Source of the DNA: Blastobasis lacticolella | Lineage: Eukaryota; Arthropoda; Insecta; Lepidoptera; Blastobasidae | Length of the DNA stretch: 64,000 nt | Direction of reading: 5' to 3' | Assembly: GCA_905147135.1 (NCBI GenBank) | Contig: LR990056.1 | Span: forward strand, 4,908,001-4,972,000 | Shown: positions 32,601-44,152 of the stretch, in pieces | Numbering within the stretch: the first letter of the stretch is position 1 | Layout of the letters: every line of letters begins with the position of its first letter | Notes under the pieces: generated by a model | Told to the model about the DNA's origin: nothing | The model's input: the letters and a program-made list of their open reading frames with translations, nothing else | Databases searched by the model: none | Made by a program: the position numbers and the translations under genes

Positions 32601-33749
32601 ACGCCGGAACGCCAAATTCATGAACTTTGAAAGTAACGTCTGACGATCTACATTGCCCCAAGGTTACGCTGCTCCTATATGCATTGTCATAACGCTAACC
32701 TAACCTAACCGAATTATAACCTAGCAAATTATTTTTATCGTCTAAAGTCGCTTAAGTTAGGATAGTAACGTGACAATGCGTGTATAGCGCCTAAAACTTG
32801 AGGCATTGCAGTTCGTTAAGATTTATACTTTCTTCATTCATTTAGAGTTCCGTTCAATTGAACAATTAGCGTTTCTAAGATTCCAAAATAAAGCCTTGTC
32901 ATTGGCTGGAATCGATTCGCCATTTCACAGTAGTTTGTTCTGTCCAATAGGACGTCAGTTTTCCGACAACAGACCTTACGCTTCAGTAGCGCCATCTGAA
33001 ATGGCGAAAACCCTCATTGGTTAACGATCTAGCCGTGTAACTAAACGGCGGATTTAACCACCCAGCTGCAACAGCCATTTTGTTTTCATTATAACCTAAT
33101 TGTCAACGACGGTGGCACCAAAGTTTCCTCAGTTGCCCACCCGCTTGGTCACGCCTATGAAGTTGCAGTTATTGTTTCCAATCCGCTCCTAGCCTCGGCA
33201 CGAACTATCTACTACACTAGGTAATTCCTTCGAAATATATGGTAGAAGTTCAGGGCACGCTATGTGGTAACTTTTACCGTGACTGTGCTGTGTTTGTCAA
33301 CTTGTCCGTCACTAGAGTATAGATGTCCGTGCATATATTACTGGTGTGATTTATAATTTAAGCGTAAACGAATATAATTAAAATCAATATCATTTCTGAG
33401 TATGATCCGTTCCAATGTAAGATGTTCATTTACCTTGGAGGACGGTGAGTAGCGACTGTAGCATTTGCGACTCTAATCTGTTTAATTTTAAGTATATTTT
33501 CCTTCACACATTGTCATTATTAGCTATTTTTATGCTTCACATTATTCCGTAGTTTTGCGTACGGGGTATAAATAAGGTAATGCTACTACAGTCGCCACAG
33601 TTACCAGTCTTCGTTGTGTTGTAGACGTTCCTATGTGTTCCTGCAAAGTAAAAATTAAGTGTTTGTTATATTGTACAAATGGGAGCTTAATAGGAATTTT
33701 TAATCTTGCCGGATGGAAGCTAAGCATGCATTGTTGTGTTCCGCCTTCG
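29630..33749. other. AT-rich region, no gene identified; possible 3' UTR of synthase copy 1
   Basis: About 29.95-32.2 kb is AT-rich and largely free of recognised repeats, unlike the flanks. If synthase copy 1 splices beyond exon 7, its terminal exon could lie here on the minus strand, but I could not find a convincing one. Confidence 0.35.
32916..33009. repeat. Inverted repeat TTCGCCATTTCA…TGAAATGGCGAA
   Basis: ATTCGCCATTTCA and TGAAATGGCGAAAA are complementary, about 70 bases apart. The right side shares CAGTAGCGCCATCTG with the element at 49175-49315, so the two are related. Confidence 0.5.
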
Positions 33750-33807
33750 AGTGTTGGTGGCCTAAGTACCGGGTTCGAACCCCGAGAACTCGACTCTTTT
33801 CTGAGTT

Positions 33808-34062
33808 CATCATCACAGCCCATAACAGCCCACTGCAGGAATTTGGGCCTCTTTCACAAAAGGGGAGGTTATTGCCATAATCTCCACGCTTGGCAGGCGG
33901 GTTGGAGATCGCAGTGTTGCAAACATAACAATGGAAAACGCTGCTGCCCATTTTCCAGTTTACGGAGACTCTAGATCTTTTGTCTCTAAACATTAGTCGC
34001 CTTGTACGACACCCACGAGTGAAGGGGTTGGTGCTATTCTACTCTACCGGACACCACACGGC
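33808..34062 (-). mobile_element. SINE-like retroposon, family D, inserted in a SINE
   Basis: A 255-bp element, reading on the minus strand from GCCGTGTGGTGTCCGGTAGA to a GTGATGATG tail. It is flanked by the perfect 11-bp duplication TTTTCTGAGTT at 33797-33807 and 34063-34073. Confidence 0.9.
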
Positions 34063-34251
34063 TTTTCTGAGTTATGTACATACATTAGCGTAACAGTAAC
34101 TGATGCCTTTACGGTGAGGGGAAACATCGTGATGAAACTTGCACATCCAAGCGTCTGAATGTGTAACCATGATCCAATCTGGTCAGGTTCCCCTGGTAGC
34201 AGGGCCACGGGGGTCAGATGGCAGTCGCCTTACTGTAATTACCAAGGGATG

Positions 34252-34367
34252 TACCGGCGATCTCCGATAGTATGCCGCCATTGACTAGAGCTCTGGCTCT
34301 GCCTTGCTGCGATTGGTCCATACTCAATTGCATCAAGATGGCGGCGTACTATCGGAGATCGGCGGTA
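34252..34367. mobile_element. 116-bp MITE inserted in the SINE body
   Basis: TACCGGCGATCTCCGATAGT at the left and ACTATCGGAGATCGGCGGTA at the right are inverted repeats. The SINE consensus continues on either side (TGTAATTACC, then TGATCTGTCAAATC). The same family occurs at 51787-52044. Confidence 0.85.
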
Positions 34368-34571
34368 CGGACGCTGATCTGTCAAATCTTGGATCATGGT
34401 AAAGGCGGACCCGAGCCCTCGCGAGCGAGAGCACAACCGGGACATCAACGCCAAGATGACCAAAAGCGATTTTTTTAACAGAATGTTTGAGTAAGCAGAA
34501 ATTTTCGTCATCAAATCTACCCTCTGATGGTAGTATCCATATACTTGAGATGGTGTGTTCCACCTTGAAAC

Positions 34572-34664
34572 TTACTTCTTATTGTTGGCTCGGCTGGGGG
34601 TGCCCTGCCCAGAAGCAGGACTGTCGCTAACCTCGGAGCTGGAGCTACGCACGTCGCCGTCCAT
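34572..34664 (-). CDS. schlank: Synthase copy 1, exon 7 (C-terminal tail)
   Basis: The acceptor TTGTGTTCCAG precedes ATGGACGGC. It encodes MDGDVRSSSSEVSDS… to NNKK and TAA. The stop overlaps AA|GTAAGT (donor G at 34575), so the exon may instead end at 34576 and splice onward. Confidence 0.8.
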   Translation of the reverse strand: MDGDVRSSSSEVSDSPASGQGTPSRANNKK

Positions 34665-37600
34665 CTGGAACACAAGGTTTCGGTATTTACTCACACATTT
34701 CGGAGTCCTTACGACAATCCCAAGATCCAACAAGCTTATCTAAGGTTAGCTGTAGAAATCCCACTGTGGAATAAGCCCGTCTTGGCAATGTATTTTATAT
34801 TAGTTTTGTTCGTTTTAAGGTATTTAATGCAATAAAGAGTTTTCATCATACCGAAGAAGAGTTAGGTTGTAAAAACAGTGTGCACTGTACACCTGTAATT
34901 TCATATAAAACTCACAGGTCACTGCTGTTTGTATGAAATGACAGGCGTACACTGTACAGTGCGGTCACGGAATTTTATATAAAAATTGCAAAAACTACAC
35001 ACCCCAACATACCTGACCGACTACACACCCCAACACGCCTAACCGACTATACACCCCAACATACCTGACCGACTACACGCCCCAACACCTGAGGGTCCAT
35101 TCTCGCGCTTTCGACATTTCCTATAGCCTATAGCTATATAAACCTCTATTAAAAATAACTAATCCCTATTGCAGGCAAAAAACTTATTCTCAACGATCTT
35201 CGCTAACCCTCTATTGGAAAAGATCTTGTTCAAGAACATTTTTAAAGAGATATTTATTATATTATTTTACCCACTTCTGTCCCATTGCGGGACAAAGGCC
35301 TCCCTATCCGTCTTCCACGACAGAGAGAGAGAAAACAAAAAAAAAGAGAGAAGAGATGTCGAATTCGAAATGTCACAGCGCAAGAATAGACGCCCTGACG
35401 GACTACACACCAGTACATACCTGACCGACTTGGATGGCCGTGTAAGCGATCTGCAGGATGAAGTAGGTCCACACCATATGCAGTGCCAGCAGCAGACAGA
35501 GCAACGAGTTGAAGATGTAATACGCGGGGAACATTGGCAGCAGTTGGGGAGCACGGATGGATGTACTGGAAATATAACAATTATACAGATATAGTAATAT
35601 TGTGGAGAATATAAATTTTACAGTTGCAAAAGACAGTCAGTCTCCAACCCTGATCTACGTATCAGATCTCCGCGTCAAAGCTCTTCATATTTTAACTCTA
35701 TTACTTAAACAGAAGCGTTAGTGGCCGAGTGGTTAATGTATCTGACTCGTTAGCGAGAGGTATCCGGTTCGAATTCCACTGCGGCCATGTACCAATGAGT
35801 CTTTTCTGAGTTACGTACATTACTTTAATGATAACCGATGATCTTACAGCGAAGGAAAACATCGTGATGAAACCTGCACATTTAGGCGACTGAATGTGTA
35901 GCCATGAACCAATCAGGTTCGCCTGGTAGCAGGGTCACGGGGGCAGTCGCTTCACTGTAATTATTTGATCTGCCAAATCCTGCACCATGGTCAAAGCGGA
36001 CACCGAGCCCTCGTCCGCGAGAGCAGAACCGGAACATTGCAAACCATTGTCGTGATACCCCTACGACCATAGGCTACGGTAACTAATTACCATCAGGCAG
36101 GCCATAAGCTTGGCCACCTTCCTTCATTACATAGTATTAGAAGAAATCGCTTGCCACGTCTGTCTGTCTGCATATCCGCTAGCTAACTCATTATAAATTT
36201 TGATGAGGTTTTCAGTATCATTTAGGTAATTTACTTCAGAATGTTTTACAATATTAGATTAGAGAATCCCTAAAACACCCGTGCTGGATGGGTCGCTTGT
36301 GGTGGTATAAACAAAAGGCCATAACTTAGACTCAAAGAAGTATGTCTAGATCGCAGCTTGTGGCACTCTGTACTTTCTACCTACCCCGGTGGGATACAGG
36401 CGTCAGTGTACTGTGCGTGCGCGAGTTCGTATCCATCGGGATCGACCGTCTTAACTCGAACAGATTATACACCGCCATCTCTCTCGCTCAAGCCGCAACC
36501 GAGTAATCTGGCAATGTATCGATCCTTCAATACTTGCTACTCGAATTATTTAAGCGGTCGTGCCCGAACTCTTTCGCACATTATATGTATGGTATGTATG
36601 TATGTATGTAGACTCACCCCCATATGATGTAGAAGGGGAACACGCCGACGCGGGTCGCGATCCAGGCCACCACTAGTATCAGGAACAGCGCGTCGCACAG
36701 CTTCTGGTAGCCGGCGTACTTGGAGGCCTTCACCGCCTGTGGGAAGGACCGCACCGATTACGAATCTACGTTTACGGTTAAGATGTCTGTATACTTAAAA
36801 GACACGACCGCTGGGTGTCCGTAGAGTGTACTAGTTGCCCGAAAATGAACTCTATGTACAGCCATATAGAGGTATCTATTGGCCGCAGACCGCACTACAC
36901 TGTGTACACCTGGGTCTCAGATACTTCGTACATCCGATAGCGGACAAATAATACCACTATATTTGGGATGTTACGTATCTTCGGTTTCAATTGTCCGAAG
37001 TCGGAACTTTCGATTGATTGATTTATTTATTTAACAATTTATTGCACACAATATAAAGTATACAGAAATTTATTATTGATATTATTGAATTTATTGATCT
37101 TACACTACCGATTCCGGTTCCGATATTATTAGACCTGCCCTTAACAGTCCTGCTCGTAACACAGTTTCATCTACCTCCGATTCAAATAAACCAAATTTAT
37201 AAACTCCAATTCCGACTTCATGCATTGGCGCTCATTGGAGTAACTTTGTCCACCAGCGCTTGGCGAAGCAAGCGAAGATGTGGGGATGAAAAAGGGTAGT
37301 TACCCACGTAACTGTACTGTAGCGCGATGTAGGTTTATATGGAAAGTTGTCATTTTGTATCGACAGCCTCTATCAGCGCCATCTATGTGCAACGCTCGCG
37401 ATCTGTCTGCGCATCGTAATGATGATTATCGTTGAGCTTCCCAATTGAAGCGATAGATGTCGGTACAAGTGGACCACTATATTCTAATTATCATGACCAA
37501 CCTCAAGCACGATATCGGCAAAGTCGTGAAGCAGCAACACCAGCGATCCGATCCTATGCATATTGCAGACCCAGCTGAAGGAGAGCAGCGCGATGGTGGC

Positions 37601-40600
37601 GAAGTGGTGCACGAACATCTGCCAGAAGTCCTTGCGGCGCACGTCCCAGAACTGCGAGATGGTCAGCGACCAGTAGAACGCCGCAGACACCATGTAGTAC
37701 CACCAGATGTCGGGAGTCTGGCCCTGGAAGTCGAAGGGTTTTTCTAAGCATAATCCTATCCTATTTTACTAATATTACAAATGCAAAAGTTTGTTAACGA
37801 TGTTTGGATAAAAATAAAAAAAGGTGAATCGTAGTACCCGAAAAAAAAATTCTCAGCCGCCCAAGGGAACTACAATCCCAAAGTCGGTTTGTTACCTGGT
37901 GACAGTTTGACAGCTGTCATTTGTTTTACAAAATGTCAATAGATGGTTCTGTATTAAATTATTAATCCATTAAAGTACAGAGATCACTATATGGCTCTAC
38001 AATCAAATTTTCATGGTAATATTTGTTTTTCTCCAAAATGCGCGGTCGGCTAGCGTTACTATTTAGCGCGCAGACGTGTGAGACTAGGTACGCTTGCGCC
38101 CCGGACGCTTGAGTGGATAACTGATTTTGATGAAATTTGGCAGCAATATATACCGTTCCCGCGGGAACGTTACAACCGAACTTCACGAGCGAAAACATGG
38201 ACAAAACCTAGTAATCAATAATTGACCGTTACGGGGCGCCAATCGGCTCCCAAGACTTGACTAGTCTCAGGGTACCCAGCGGAAGACCTTACTCAATCTG
38301 GTTTCGCCAACAGTATTAGGAGGCACACTTTTATACCTAGCAAGACCTTCTTATAACAAGAAAGAAAGAAAGAAAGAAGACATTAATTACAAGTAGACAA
38401 CACGACACGACAATTAGGTACAACAAAAAAAAACAAGGTAATAAAAGTACATAACAAAATAATAATTAAGCAGATATAGTTTGCATCATGTCTGTGATTA
38501 CGCCGGTTGCCTTATCCTCCAAACCGGGACACAAGAAGAATAACAACGCAAGCATTGTTTAGCGGCAGAAATAGATAAGTAAGGCGGTGTTATATCTGGG
38601 TAACGTTACTCATTGAGCGAATAACCCTTCTGGAGCTGCAGTCCTAAAATACCACCGGAAAATGACGTATCGTAAACATTTCCGAATGCATTGGGTTATT
38701 GTTCCGCTGCCTGCAGCAAATATGCTGTTTATAAAAACAGGCACGCCTCATCTCATCCTCTTCCACAGACGACGCATTCGACGATACGAGTAAAACGAAG
38801 TTCTCGTAAATACTTCAAAACCGCGATTGTTTAGTTCATCGTGCGGCGGTGTTTTTATATTTTTAGACATATAAACAAACATTAAACTACGATAATCAAC
38901 ATTATCAGCTGTCTGACTCATAACACAAGCTTTGCTTAGTTTGGGGCTAGACGGCGCTGTGTAAATAATCACAAGAATATTTGTTTTTTTATTTATAATA
39001 AATAATAATAAATATAATCGTGGACAAATTCACACAGCGCCACCAACCCTAAACTAAGCAAAACTTGTACTATGGGTGCTAGCTAACTGATATACTACTT
39101 ATATATATATTTGTAAATCTGTAAATCTATACAGAGAACACCCAGACCCGTAACAGAAATTAAAATTAATCGTTTATATTTCTGTCCAGCCGGGAATCGA
39201 ACCCGGGAATCGGGAATCGACTCTTGCGTGGCTGACTGGCATGTTGACCACTGAACTCAGGTCGTCACTGAACCACTCAGATAATTGAATATAAAATACA
39301 TACTGTTATATATGTTTGTAAGTATTACTTGTAACTTGCTGTTGGTGTTCTGAATAAAGTAAAATAAAGTAAATACCTGGTGAGGATACCCATAGAAGCA
39401 ATGGTCCAAATCCCAGAGCCACACTTTGTCCCAAAGCGCGTACAGTCCGTAGGAGAAGCTGCTTGTGTAGAATGTGAACTTCCACATATTCTCGCAGAAC
39501 TTGGTGAGGGTCGAGGGCTTCTCCTGGCTGCGGCGGAGGCGCCACCAGCGCTCTACCTGCCGCTCCGTCATGTCCAGCTGTTTGGCCAGTCCACGGAACT
39601 GGAAGCCAACCGTTTAGGTCTATATATTACCCTAATCTTACCAAGGATCGTAGCTTGTGGTATTCGACAGTTTTTTTTATTAGTTTCTGCCTACTACTGT
39701 GGAACGCCGTTGTGGATGTGTTGAAGTTATTTAAGCAATTTTCGCGTTAATTTTGGCGGTCTGAGGAATACAGCCAACGACTTACCGCACACTTTGGGAG
39801 TGCACGGCAAACGTAGACGCGAGGCGCTTGGTTCGAACATCATAATAAATTGGATAAAAATAATCAATTGTATTTTATTCCATGTTGCTTCTTGCTGATC
39901 CTCCAGCATCAGCGGCACACTTTGGCACCCTGCTGAGAGCAACAATGCCGCGGTAGCCTTAGCCATGACGCGATGTCCTTAGACATTACAGGGCGTCCTC
40001 AACACGAAGTCCGCATCAAATCCGTTGCGCGGTTAAGGAAGAGTTAGCGGATAGATATAACAGACAGACTTTACAGACAAGCGACTTTATTTAATACAAT
40101 GTAGGGATGGATTGGCAGGCTTTGACAATGTGCTAAGTAAACAATATCGACCAACTTTTTCGAAGTAATATTCAAAGGGGGCATTACACATATACTCTTC
40201 ACGATGTTTTCCCTCACCGTGAGAGCATCGGTCGGTTGTGTTCAACTAATGTACCTACCTACGGTTCAACTAATGTAGCCTACATCATTAAACTCATAAA
40301 ATCATTGGTACATGGCATCTACGTATATTTGTAAAACACGAAGCTTTCCCAAGTAACTACAGGACGGCAGTAAGAAATTATTGGAGGAAAAGCCTGAAGA
40401 CTTTATTTTTTTATTGCCTACGGAGGCTCACGGGCGGTCAACCTGATGGAAACTGGCCACCGTGGTCCAGGGCATCTGCAACCTAAGGAGAGCGGATGCG
40501 GTTACGGCCTTTGAGGTACCTGTAGTCATGCCTTTTGAAGAACCCCATGTTGTACTGCAGAGGAAAGACTTCGAGAGGCTCATTCCACATCTTACACGTG

Positions 40601-43600
40601 CGTGGTAAAAAGGCTCGTGATGCCCGTACGTTACTACTTATCTAATCTAGTGTTATCAATATTATTATCGAAGCAAGGGGACTTGCTGAAGGTTTGTAAA
40701 CACAGCATCTTAAGAAATCCTCACAAAATAAAAATATTAGCGATAGAGCGAGCATACCTATCGATTTCCTCTGCGCAAGTAGGTACATCAATATAATTTT
40801 ATGTGTCTTACAATTAGGTTGAAAATGTTGTGGGATTTGCGAATTGGCCTTGCGAACATATGGAAACTGAAAGGAACCTCTTCACCCACGTTGCGTAACT
40901 AAACGCAAGCGAGACAATAGCAAACTTTATTATAACTAACACGGTGAAGCAATACACCGCAGCGCAAGTTTTACTTAAGGTTACTACTACGGTGGCAAAC
41001 AAGCTTACGGCCTGCCTGATGGTAAGCAGTAACCGCAACCTACGGACGTTTGCAATACCAGGGGCATCACCCACCCCCTAAATATTCACCACTTTCCTTA
41101 AGAAAGGTTGAAGGACGTTGTGCCCGTCTGTATAAGCTAACCTGCGCGTTTTAAAGAGATTATAAAGTTATAACAAAAGTGAGATAGAGAATATGCACTG
41201 ATAGGGGAAGAATAAAAAATGTATACACATTAAGGATATTTCAATAATGAAGATGAACACCTTCTAAGGTCTAGTGGCAGGGCAGCGTGCTTGCGAGATC
41301 GATAACCAAAGTTAAGCAACGTACGCAGCGTCCTGGAGCTGGATCGGTGACCGTATCGTACTTTGAGGCTAGTCGAATAGCACCGCAGAGCTAGACACTC
41401 GTTACGTGAGCTTAATACCGTTTGCGAAGCGAGGTGGATGAACGTCTTCCCTAGGATTGCTTGAACAGTCTCGGGAGCCAATTGGCTCATTAAATTTATA
41501 AGGCCAAGATAAGGGAAGGCACCGGTATCAGAATCGTACTAGTACTACTCTATGTACCAGTATTGCCAGTAATCTGTCTAGACTATCGTAGACACTATCA
41601 AGGTCAGAATACAATTATGCAGTTGCTAGGCAGGCATTCTCAGCCGCATCGTAACTTACTACGGCCAAATGGCTTTATTTAGTAATATGTTTGAACACAA
41701 ATCTTTGGAACTTCTAATGTAGATACTAATACAAAAGGTACATTGGTAATTGCAATTAGCTATTAGTCCTAAAGCTACGTACACCTTATTTTTATTTCCA
41801 GAAATAGTTATTCAATAAAATTAATCGACTTCTAAGTTTGTGATAAGTGAGGGCTCTGCAAGTCAGTATATTTTCCACATAAAAATTACAGAAATTTCTG
41901 TATAAAATTTAAAAATAGATTAGACATTAATTATAAGATAATATTCATATCTCTGGAATTCTAACCCAAATATGTTACAAAGGTCTACTATTAGTCACGA
42001 GTATTATATCAAACACGTAACATTTATTTATGGTACATACTGATACACTATCTGATGTTGATAACAAGTTACAACATCACTACCAATCATAATGATCGGC
42101 AAATGGTATGTAACAATAGTAGTTGAAACGTTATATAAATTCAATTTTAGCACATTGTAGTGAGTACCAACCACCATTGTTCAGAATGTACATGCGAATC
42201 TTTATCTTATTTTCTTTTTATATTATGTTAATGTCCTTAGACTAACGTCACTGCTTATCATCAGGCAAACCGGAAACTTGTTTGTCATGTTTGTGGTATT
42301 AAGAAAAATCATGTGGTGGGCTGCATAAACCACTGAAGGAAAAAAGTCACATAAACTAATAGCATTGATTGTCTAAAAGGGAGCCCTCTTTACAACGCTT
42401 GTTGTGACAAGGAAATACCTAACATTTTAAAACACTACAGTGTAACTTCATGTTAAAACTACCATGGTAGATATCCTTAAGGGGCTGCCACATGACATGA
42501 ATCAAATTCACTCGTATGGACACACCAAGGGCAGTCAATCAGATTGTAGCAAATTCAACTGGCAATCTGATTGGACAATCATATTGTGTTGTGTGGAACC
42601 CCCTTTATCCCTACATAGTATACAATAAAGTCGCTTTCTGCATCTGTCTGTTTGCCTGAACATCCGATAACAACGGATTAGTATACTAAATTTTGCAATG
42701 GATTTTGCTGTACTTTTTGCTATAATTTTGTAAAGATTGCTTATAAAATACTATACATGTAGATTAAACAAAGTACCATTTAAATTAAATTTCATTACTC
42801 ACCTGCTTAACTTTACTATTTGCTCTATAAGCTTCTTCCAATTTGGGATTGGTAGGGGCTTTCCTAGGTCTTGCATGTTGTATGCCCAAGGATTTACCAA
42901 ATGGACTATAAATGTACCTATAACATAAGAAGAACAAAATATAATTTATTGCAACAAATCAATAATATGGCTCAATTATATGGTTGATAATAACGTAAAA
43001 CTACAGAAAAATCTTAAGTTGTTAACCCTGTTGTTAAGCCTTGATAAGATTTATTGTGTTTACGTAGATATTATGGTTCATTAAAAAAACAATAAATTAC
43101 CTACCCTGATAACAAACAACATTCCATAATGTGTAAGTAGCATGTGTAAATGAGATTTTATACTTTAGTAGGCCGTTATTATTAATGAAATGTTTTATCG
43201 ACCAAATTTCAGTAGGTACAGAAATGAATTATAGGTAAATTTATAATGGATTAATCTCAGTATTTAATTTAAATTTATTCCCCGATGTTTCGATGACTGT
43301 AATTTGGAATCTCTACCATGCTAATGCAAATCCCCAGCATCGGTCACAGGTCACTGTCCACAGACCACATAACAATGCCATCACAATTATCATGTGGTAT
43401 GTGGACACTTAATCCACTAATCTACTTTCTCCAGTGACAATTAGTGTATAGATTCTAATTAGGTCTCTCTATAAATAGTGTTACAGTTATGGAGAGGAAT
43501 TAACACTCATTGTTAATGGTGTGTGTTATTATGAAACAAAATTTACGACTCTTTAGAACAGAGATATTTCTGCAATATTAATAAATCTATACATTTCATG

Positions 43601-44152
43601 CAAAACATGATGAGAGGTAGATAAATACTTCTAGGGAAATACAGTTAAATAAAACCAAGGAAAAATAATTATCTCAACAAAGTTATTTCTTTAATACTCC
43701 TATAATAGTAAAATAATAAACTATGCCTAATTCAAAATTTCGTACCCATCGAAAATACACATAAAGCCAGTAGATCTATGGCCAGTGATATTGATAACAA
43801 AAGGGAACTTAGTGATTCATTCGCACCTTTACGGGACTAGAATTTAACGTGTCCATTTAAAAGTAAGAAAATTGAATCATAGTTTTTATATTAGTAATAA
43901 ACAACGCCCACAAACATGCATCACGTTATTCACGTTACAGAAAAAAACATATTGAGGTTATGATACTTACTTTTCTAGTACGAAGCGAAGGAATAGAAAT
44001 CCAAAAGCTAACGGTATGGGGTAAAGGATTATATGCAGGTGGTCATTGTAAATGACTTTCTTATCAGGCCCTGGAGCTATGTCATCCCACGTTGTGTTGG
44101 GCGGCAACCAAACGTCTTCATTCCAAAACTTGTCGACAAAATATCGCAACAT
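34572..44152 (-). CDS. schlank: Ceramide synthase copy 1 (complete, seven exons)
   Basis: Integral ER-membrane enzyme that N-acylates a sphingoid base with acyl-CoA. Exons on the minus strand: 43971-44152, 42803-42917, 39377-39598, 37502-37723, 36618-36736, 35421-35565, 34572-34664. All have GT-AG borders and phases join without shift, giving 365 residues. Start: ATG at 44152, preceded by AAAT. N19-T-T is a glycosylation sequon; a hydrophobic segment lies at about 40-58. The Hox-like segment spans about 67-127 (QLDMTERQVERWWRLRRSQ). The TLC domain runs about 130-335. Exon 4 holds the Lag1p motif with H212-H213 and H239-D240, plus D243, the residues required for catalysis in the family. The C-tail is Ser-rich (GDVRSSSSEVSDS). 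Fly Schlank is somewhat longer (about 400 residues). The stop after NNKK lies inside a splice-donor consensus, so a longer C-terminus is possible. Confidence 0.93.
34879..34965. repeat. Hairpin in synthase copy 1 intron 6
   Basis: GTGCACTGTACACCTGTAAT and TTCATATAAA pair with TTTGTATGAA, ATGACAGGCG and TACACTGTACAGTGC. The arms are about 32 bp with a short loop. Confidence 0.7.
34995..35095. repeat. 26-bp minisatellite copying the exon 6 splice donor
   Basis: Units begin at 34995, 35021, 35047 and 35073 with CTACACACCCCAACATACCT plus GACCGA. The true exon 6/intron 6 border at 35403-35428 is the same 26-base word with three changes. On the minus strand units 1 and 3 therefore read TCGGTCAG|GTATGT, an intact donor. 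Confidence 0.85.
35421..35565 (-). CDS. schlank: Synthase copy 1, exon 6
   Basis: Acceptor ATATTTCCAG, donor CAG|GTATGT. It encodes TSIRAPQLLPMFPAYYIFNS and a hydrophobic segment ending in IQVGQ. Length 145 equals copy 2 exon 6. Confidence 0.92.
35714..36045 (+). mobile_element. tRNA-derived SINE, family A, in synthase copy 1 intron 5
   Basis: Head GTTAGTGGCCGAGTGGTTAA, B box GGTTCGAATTCC, then ATGTACCAATGAG and the 3' block TTGATCTGCCAAATCCTG. It lies antisense to the host gene. Confidence 0.85.
36618..36736 (-). CDS. schlank: Synthase copy 1, exon 5
   Basis: Acceptor CTTCCCACAG, donor GGG|GTGAGT. It encodes AVKASKYAGYQKLCDALF, a membrane segment and GVFPFYIIW. Length 119 equals copy 2 exon 5. 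Confidence 0.92.
37502..37723 (-). CDS. schlank: Synthase copy 1, exon 4 (Lag1p motif)
   Basis: Acceptor CGACTTCCAG, donor GAG|GTTGGT, which is a weak donor. It encodes 74 residues including RRKDFWQMFVHH, SWVCNMHRIGS and HDFADIVLE, with the catalytic His-His and His-Asp residues intact. Confidence 0.94.
38225..38350 (-). mobile_element. 5S-derived SINE, tail part
   Basis: It contains CGCCAATCGGCTCCCAAGAC and TCTCAGGGTACCCAGCGGAA, matching the 3' half of the element at 54952-55125. The 5S-like head is missing. A short GAAA run follows at 38360-38380. Confidence 0.55.
38497..38600. repeat. Dispersed repeat shared with 58890-58985
   Basis: The words ACCGG, GACACAAGAAGAATAACAAC, GCATTGTTTAGCGGCAGAAA and TAGATAAG are shared with 58890-58985. 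This is a common lepidopteran repeat; no coding content. Confidence 0.5.
38929..39285 (-). mobile_element. tRNA-Gly-derived SINE, family B, in synthase copy 1 intron 3
   Basis: In reverse complement the head has CTGAGTTCAGTGGTCAACAT and GGTTCGATTCCCGGCTGG, followed by a body ending near TAGTACAAGTTTTGC. At 38929-39069 two arms (ACAAGCTTTGCTTAGTTTGG and CCTAAACTAAGCAAAACTTG) form an inverted repeat. The motif CGGGAATCGAACC is partly duplicated next to itself. Confidence 0.75.
39377..39598 (-). CDS. schlank: Synthase copy 1, exon 3 (Hox-like end, TLC start)
   Basis: Acceptor TTGGCTTCCAG, donor CAG|GTATTT. It encodes FRGLAKQLDMTERQVERWW, RLRRSQEKPSTLTKFCEN and a membrane segment to GYPHQ; 74 residues. 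Confidence 0.94.
40398..40620 (-). mobile_element. LINE 3' end fragment
   Basis: In reverse complement it holds 'FLPRTCKMWNEP'-like wording and the phrase CCACGGTGGCCAGTTTCCAT near the A-run. It lies in synthase copy 1 intron 2. Confidence 0.6.
40975..41110 (-). mobile_element. LINE 3' tail fragment
   Basis: CAAGCTTACGGCCTGCCTGA and TGGTAAGCAGTAACCGCAAC form a 3' tail block widely seen in Lepidoptera. It lies in synthase copy 1 intron 2. Confidence 0.6.
41266..41494 (+). mobile_element. 5S rRNA-derived SINE (SINE3 type)
   Basis: The first 90 bases resemble 5S rRNA: GATCGATAACCAAAGTTAAG, CAACGTACGCAGCG and GCTGGATCGGTGACCG line up with the internal promoter region of 5S genes. An unrelated body follows, ending CAGTCTCGGGAGCCAATTGG. 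A second copy is at 54952-55125. Confidence 0.7.
42803..42917 (-). CDS. schlank: Synthase copy 1, exon 2
   Basis: Acceptor ATGTTATAG, donor CAG|GTGAGT. It encodes YIYSPFGKSLGIQHARPRKA and ANSKVKQ. The first base completes Lys61. An alternative acceptor 12 bases further in (TTTATAG) would shift the join by whole codons but lose KYIY. Confidence 0.9.
43971..44152 (-). CDS. schlank: Synthase copy 1, exon 1 (start codon)
   Basis: ATG at 44152-44150. It encodes MLRYFVDKFWNEDVWLPPNT and a hydrophobic LHIILYPIPLAFGFLF. Donor AAAA|GTAAGT. The last codon is split two-plus-one. Confidence 0.93.

Larger units (their letters stand above)
33750..34468 (+). mobile_element. SINE family A copy interrupted by two later insertions
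   Basis: The head is at 33750-33807 (GTGTTGGTGGCC, GGGTTCGAACCCC, ending TTTTCTGAGTT). The body resumes at 34063 with the duplicated TTTTCTGAGTT and runs on to GCACAACCGGGACATCAACG at the end. It is split by a family D retroposon (33808-34062) and again by a MITE (34252-34367). Confidence 0.8.

Noticed and set aside
32698..32712. Telomeric repeat (CCTAA)n
   Set aside because: AACCTAACCTAACC is only about two to three units of the insect motif, too short to claim a telomeric insertion.
35257..35594. Open frames overlapping exon 6 of synthase copy 1 on both strands
   Set aside because: They are alternative-frame or antisense readings of the exon; the exon frame alone matches the synthase family and copy 2.
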